From: Mesostigma viride
Taxonomy: Eukaryota; Streptophyta; Mesostigmatophyceae; Mesostigmatales; Mesostigmataceae
DNA: 64,000 nucleotides
Assembly: GCA_009746045.1 (NCBI GenBank)
Contig: RPFO01000213.1
Location: 5,904,927 to 5,968,926, forward strand
Direction: 5' to 3'
The notes under the pieces were generated by a model. The model did not search any database, had not been told where the DNA came from, and worked only from the letters and a program-made list of their open reading frames with translations. How positions within the stretch are numbered: position 1 is the first letter of the stretch; each line of letters begins with the position of its first letter. Positions 61,162 to 64,000 of the stretch are shown one piece after another. The translations under genes were made by a program, and so were the position numbers.

Positions 61162-61735
61162 TTTCGTGAAAAGGGCTGGGGGCTCGGTTGGGATAAAACG
61201 TTAGGTTGCGAGTCTGGGCAAGATGTGTGTGCGTCAAATTAAACTAGCAGATGCCTCATGCTGCATGCATGCACATATGTGCCACATGTTAGTGCTAGGG
61301 CCTAGTCCATGCTCATGAGAGAAAAATATGCTTATTTCATGCAATATATTTTGCAGTTGAGAGCTTGCATGGTGTCCAGCATTTTCATGCTGATGAAGCC
61401 GGATTCAGCTATACTGAGCTGCATGTCATTGAAGTGTGGAGTATGGACATTTTATGCGATATTAAGTTCCTTAATTCATGTGCATCATGCTAACCATTTC
61501 ATACTGCCAAGTTTGTTTCCAGACTTTGGCCATGCAATTCCTAGTGCCTGTGAAGTGAGACAACTATGCCTGGGCGCATGGCGATCCAACGCCGTGGAAG
61601 GACTAGGGTAGTTGTCTGAGAGGAATTAAAGACGCGAAGGCCGCCGGAGCCGCGGGGCTATCTCTAGGTAGACCTGCATGGAGGGAGACAGAGGGTAACA
61701 AGAACTGCAGGTTTATAGGGAAAACACACATACAC
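61162..61735. other. Downstream of the mannanase gene
   Basis: 3' flank of the mannanase gene; no further gene seen. The short open frame at 61309-61611 has no recognisable domain. Confidence 0.5.
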
Positions 61736-61736
61736 A

Positions 61737-63720
61737 CATTAATTAATTAATTAATTAAACTCGTGCTCCCGTTGGGGAGTCACGGAGCACCGAAGTGCTT
61801 TTAATCCCTGTGTGTGCACTACAGGCCGGGAGAAAGGGCAGAGACCCCCAGTCTCCTTCATGCCAAAGGCATGCCGGCCACAGCTGCAATCGGGCGCGGC
61901 TAGCTAAAACTGACAGGCTAACGATCCGGCAAACTGTGGGTGCAATAAGACCCATGTGAGCATATCATAGCAAGGAGCGTGGGCAAGTAATCTGAACATA
62001 GCCAGGGCGTAGCATGGCTGTACTAGAACTAGGCTAAGGCTATGGCTGGTTGTGTACCGTGCGTTGGCGGCACGTGACTAGGTGTGTTGGCACAGCTAGG
62101 CAAACATTCTAGGCATGGCTGCCTTAGCGACAGTGACTCCAATGGTTACAAGCTAGGGCTATTGCTATTCTAGCCCGCTGGGGGCGTCCACATCTTGTGG
62201 TTGATCATCAGGTCCCCGCCCCTCCAGTACACCTTGGGCTTAGTCGGGTTCCTGCTTATGGCGGAGGTATTCCGGCCACAGGTCGCGTCGCTGCTGTTGC
62301 TGAGCGGGGGTTAGGTCGTCATCCAGCGTCCAGGTGAGGTCGTGCAACCGCTTGCGACGAGAGAGGAACCGCTGCTTATCCTCAGGGGAGAGGAAGGTGA
62401 GCAGGACTGGTGGGCTGGCCGCCTTGTCCCGTGAGTGGGGAAGGCGGTGGCACCCGCGCAGTTCTACCTCACCTACCACTGAGGCCCATGAGGGTAAGAA
62501 GCTGGTTCTTGATCTCGTCAGCAAGGGAGGTTGACGTCTCACCTGGCTTCTGGGGGAAGCGACGTAGCACCACTCGGCACTCGCGGCGAGCGCGATCGGT
62601 GACCTCCCGTTGCTGGGCCTGGCGGTGGTCCTCCAGCTCCTGGAGCTTCGTGGCGATGGCGTCGGTGGTGGAGGCGGTCGCTGACCGCACGGCAGCAGGT
62701 CCGCGTAGGAGAGCGTGAGGTCCCCAGCATCCTGCCGGGGTGGCTGGGAGGCAATGGTGGCCGTCTGCTCCGCTAGCTTTGGGACCTGTGTGGCCAGGGC
62801 CTCGGTGTGGGCGGTGATGGCCTCAAGCTTCTTCATGAGCACGCCGCACTTGCCTTCCACCTGGTTAAGGCGAGAGACAAGTGCAGCATGCGTTTCCGAA
62901 GCCTGCGCCGCGGTGTGTAGCGCCGTGAACTGTGGTTGTAGCTTGTGGACGACCTTGGTTTCCACGTTGGAGACCCGGGCCTCGACCGTGTTGAGCGTGG
63001 TGTTCAGCGAGGTCATCTTCTCGGCCAGCGGCCAGGTCACGTGCTCCTCCACTGGCACTGCGCGGATGTCATCCTTGCAGAGGGAGGAAGCCGATGGGGC
63101 TGCCGGCTGTGCGGGGGCTGGGGCGTTGAGTGCGTTCCAAAGTGCTCTGTGGATGTCGCCGAAGCTGCGCTGGTAGTAGCTGGTCAAGATAAACAGGCGT
63201 TGGCGGGATTCGTTACAGGTGTAGAGCCAGGACGTGTCCCGGTAGTCGATACTATCGGCGGCGGCCGCCCCCCCTCTCCAGGTCACAAAGAGCTTCCGCT
63301 CCTGTGTGAGGAACTGGAGAACTTCGACGACTTCCTGCGGCGACAGCTGCTGCCACTCGAGGAGGGAGAACATTCCGTCGCCGGGCAAGAATTTGCTCCA
63401 TTTGTGGCGATCGTGGCATGGTTTCCTGGGCTCAGGCGAGGCGCTTGGCGAGGGTTTGGCGGGTAAGCCTGGCGGCTGAACAATGGCGAGGGCGAGAGGG
63501 TTGGGCTGGGCGCTGGGAAGCTGTGCCAGCTCCTTTTCCAGCCCTCGTTTTGCTTTGGTAGTCGTCATAGCTGGTCACGTGCGTAACTTTGTCTATACTG
63601 CGTGGTAGCCGTAACCGTTTATACTGGCAAGTGCGTCTTAGAAAGGCGCATCGAATGCAAGTGGTCTGACCGAATTTGGGGCTCAGACGCAAAAGATCTG
63701 AACTCCGCCGTCAGCCATAC
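61737..63720 (-). mobile_element. LINE remnant (L1-like) with ORF1 and (TTAA)n tail
   Basis: On the minus strand: a 5' region near 63700, ORF1 at 63568-62240, about 450 bp of trailer, a terminal hairpin (CTCCCCAACGGGAG) and TTTAATTAATTAATTAATTA ending at 61737. No reverse transcriptase is present, so most of the element is missing between ORF1 and the tail, or this is an ORF1-only derivative. ACACACATACACAC-type sequence flanks both ends and may be a target duplication, but the microsatellite prevents proof. Confidence 0.55.
62240..63568 (-). CDS. LINE ORF1-like protein
   Basis: A 442-codon open frame from ATG at 63568 (MTTTKAKRGLEKEL..). About residues 185-275 form a likely coiled coil (TSLNTTLNTVEARVSNVETK, VSRLNQVEGKCGVLMKKLEA). 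The C-terminal part (ASPPVLLTFLSPEDKQRFLS, then LTWTLDDDLTPAQQQQRRDL) resembles the RNA-binding C-terminal domain of L1-type ORF1 proteins. Between them, 62690-62469 codes better in another frame (RECRVVLRRFPQKPGETSTS), so two compensating frame changes probably occurred. Known: such ORF1 proteins bind RNA and assemble as trimers. Alternatively a domesticated relative. Confidence 0.6.
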   Translation of the reverse strand: MTTTKAKRGLEKELAQLPSAQPNPLALAIVQPPGLPAKPSPSASPEPRKPCHDRHKWSKFLPGDGMFSLLEWQQLSPQEVVEVLQFLTQERKLFVTWRGGAAAADSIDYRDTSWLYTCNESRQRLFILTSYYQRSFGDIHRALWNALNAPAPAQPAAPSASSLCKDDIRAVPVEEHVTWPLAEKMTSLNTTLNTVEARVSNVETKVVHKLQPQFTALHTAAQASETHAALVSRLNQVEGKCGVLMKKLEAITAHTEALATQVPKLAEQTATIASQPPRQDAGDLTLSYADLLPCGQRPPPPPTPSPRSSRSWRTTARPSNGRSPIALAASAEWCYVASPRSQVRRQPPLLTRSRTSFLPSWASVVGEVELRGCHRLPHSRDKAASPPVLLTFLSPEDKQRFLSRRKRLHDLTWTLDDDLTPAQQQQRRDLWPEYLRHKQEPD

Positions 63721-63741
63721 CGCCGTCAGCCAGGGGCAATA

Positions 63742-63865
63742 AACATACACACATACACACACATACACACATACACACACATACACACACATACACACAC
63801 ATACACACACATACACACACATACACACACAACATACACACACATACACACACATACACACCACC
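63742..63865. repeat. (ACACAT)n microsatellite
   Basis: ACACATACAC repeats of about 125 bp upstream of the LINE remnant (minus strand), followed by unassigned sequence to the window end. Confidence 0.95.
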
Positions 63866-64000
63866 ACGACCAACACAAACAACCAAAACTAAGAAGGAAA
63901 AGAGGGAACGGCATACGTATGTACACACATACACATACACGTTTACAAGCCAGCCATAATTTCAATGCACAAGGATACACATTTCCATCACCATTCATCT

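Overview
The window is nuclear DNA of a eukaryote, most likely a chlorophycean-type green alga. The evidence is a plant-type family-5 mannanase and a plant-type BAH+RRM protein, both cut by many spliceosomal introns (donors mostly GTGAGT, GTGGGT or GTGTGT; acceptors mostly GCAG or CCAG), together with very dense micro- and minisatellites and several families of DNA transposon. I saw no bacterial operons, rRNA genes or CRISPR arrays. All homology statements rest on reading the sequence; no search was run.

Layout. (1) Positions <1,003 to 19,451, minus strand: one large gene whose 13 visible exons join in frame (at least 1,446 codons, 3' end outside the window). It encodes a BAH domain, a very long charged linker and an RRM, the architecture of plant ASI1/IBM2. 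Its introns hold minisatellites, two foldback elements and a TA-flanked MITE. (2) 19.5-21.1 kb: intergenic, with a minisatellite. (3) 21.1-26.8 kb, plus strand: an unrecognised multi-exon gene with a possible signal peptide, a huge CAA/CAG tract and a 362-bp tandem repeat at its end. (4) 26.7-42.4 kb: two almost identical 8.6-kb blocks, each with an intact-looking Mutator-like (FAR1-type) transposase gene and a 21-bp minisatellite. A third, indel-riddled partial copy lies between them, which raises the possibility of an assembly artefact. (5) 42.4-45.7 kb: a retroposon tail, and a 218-bp satellite array carrying a small MITE. (6) 45.85-49.77 kb: a composite DNA transposon flanked by a 3-bp duplication; its core is a second element with a PIF/Harbinger-type nuclease. 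(7) 50,244-61,161, plus strand: a 10-exon, 801-codon membrane-anchored endo-beta-1,4-mannanase. (8) 61.7-63.7 kb, minus strand: a LINE remnant with ORF1 and a (TTAA)n tail.

The most unusual signal is shared by the two host genes. At several exons the exon end together with its 5' splice site is itself the unit of a tandem repeat that spreads into the intron (exons 1, 3, 7, 10 and 11 of the BAH-RRM gene; exons 6 and 9 of the mannanase). At one exon the 3' splice site is repeated as well. One such copy forms a frame-neutral, potentially usable 57-nt cassette exon. This points to local tandem duplication across exon-intron borders as a driver of intron growth, decoy splice sites and perhaps new exons here.
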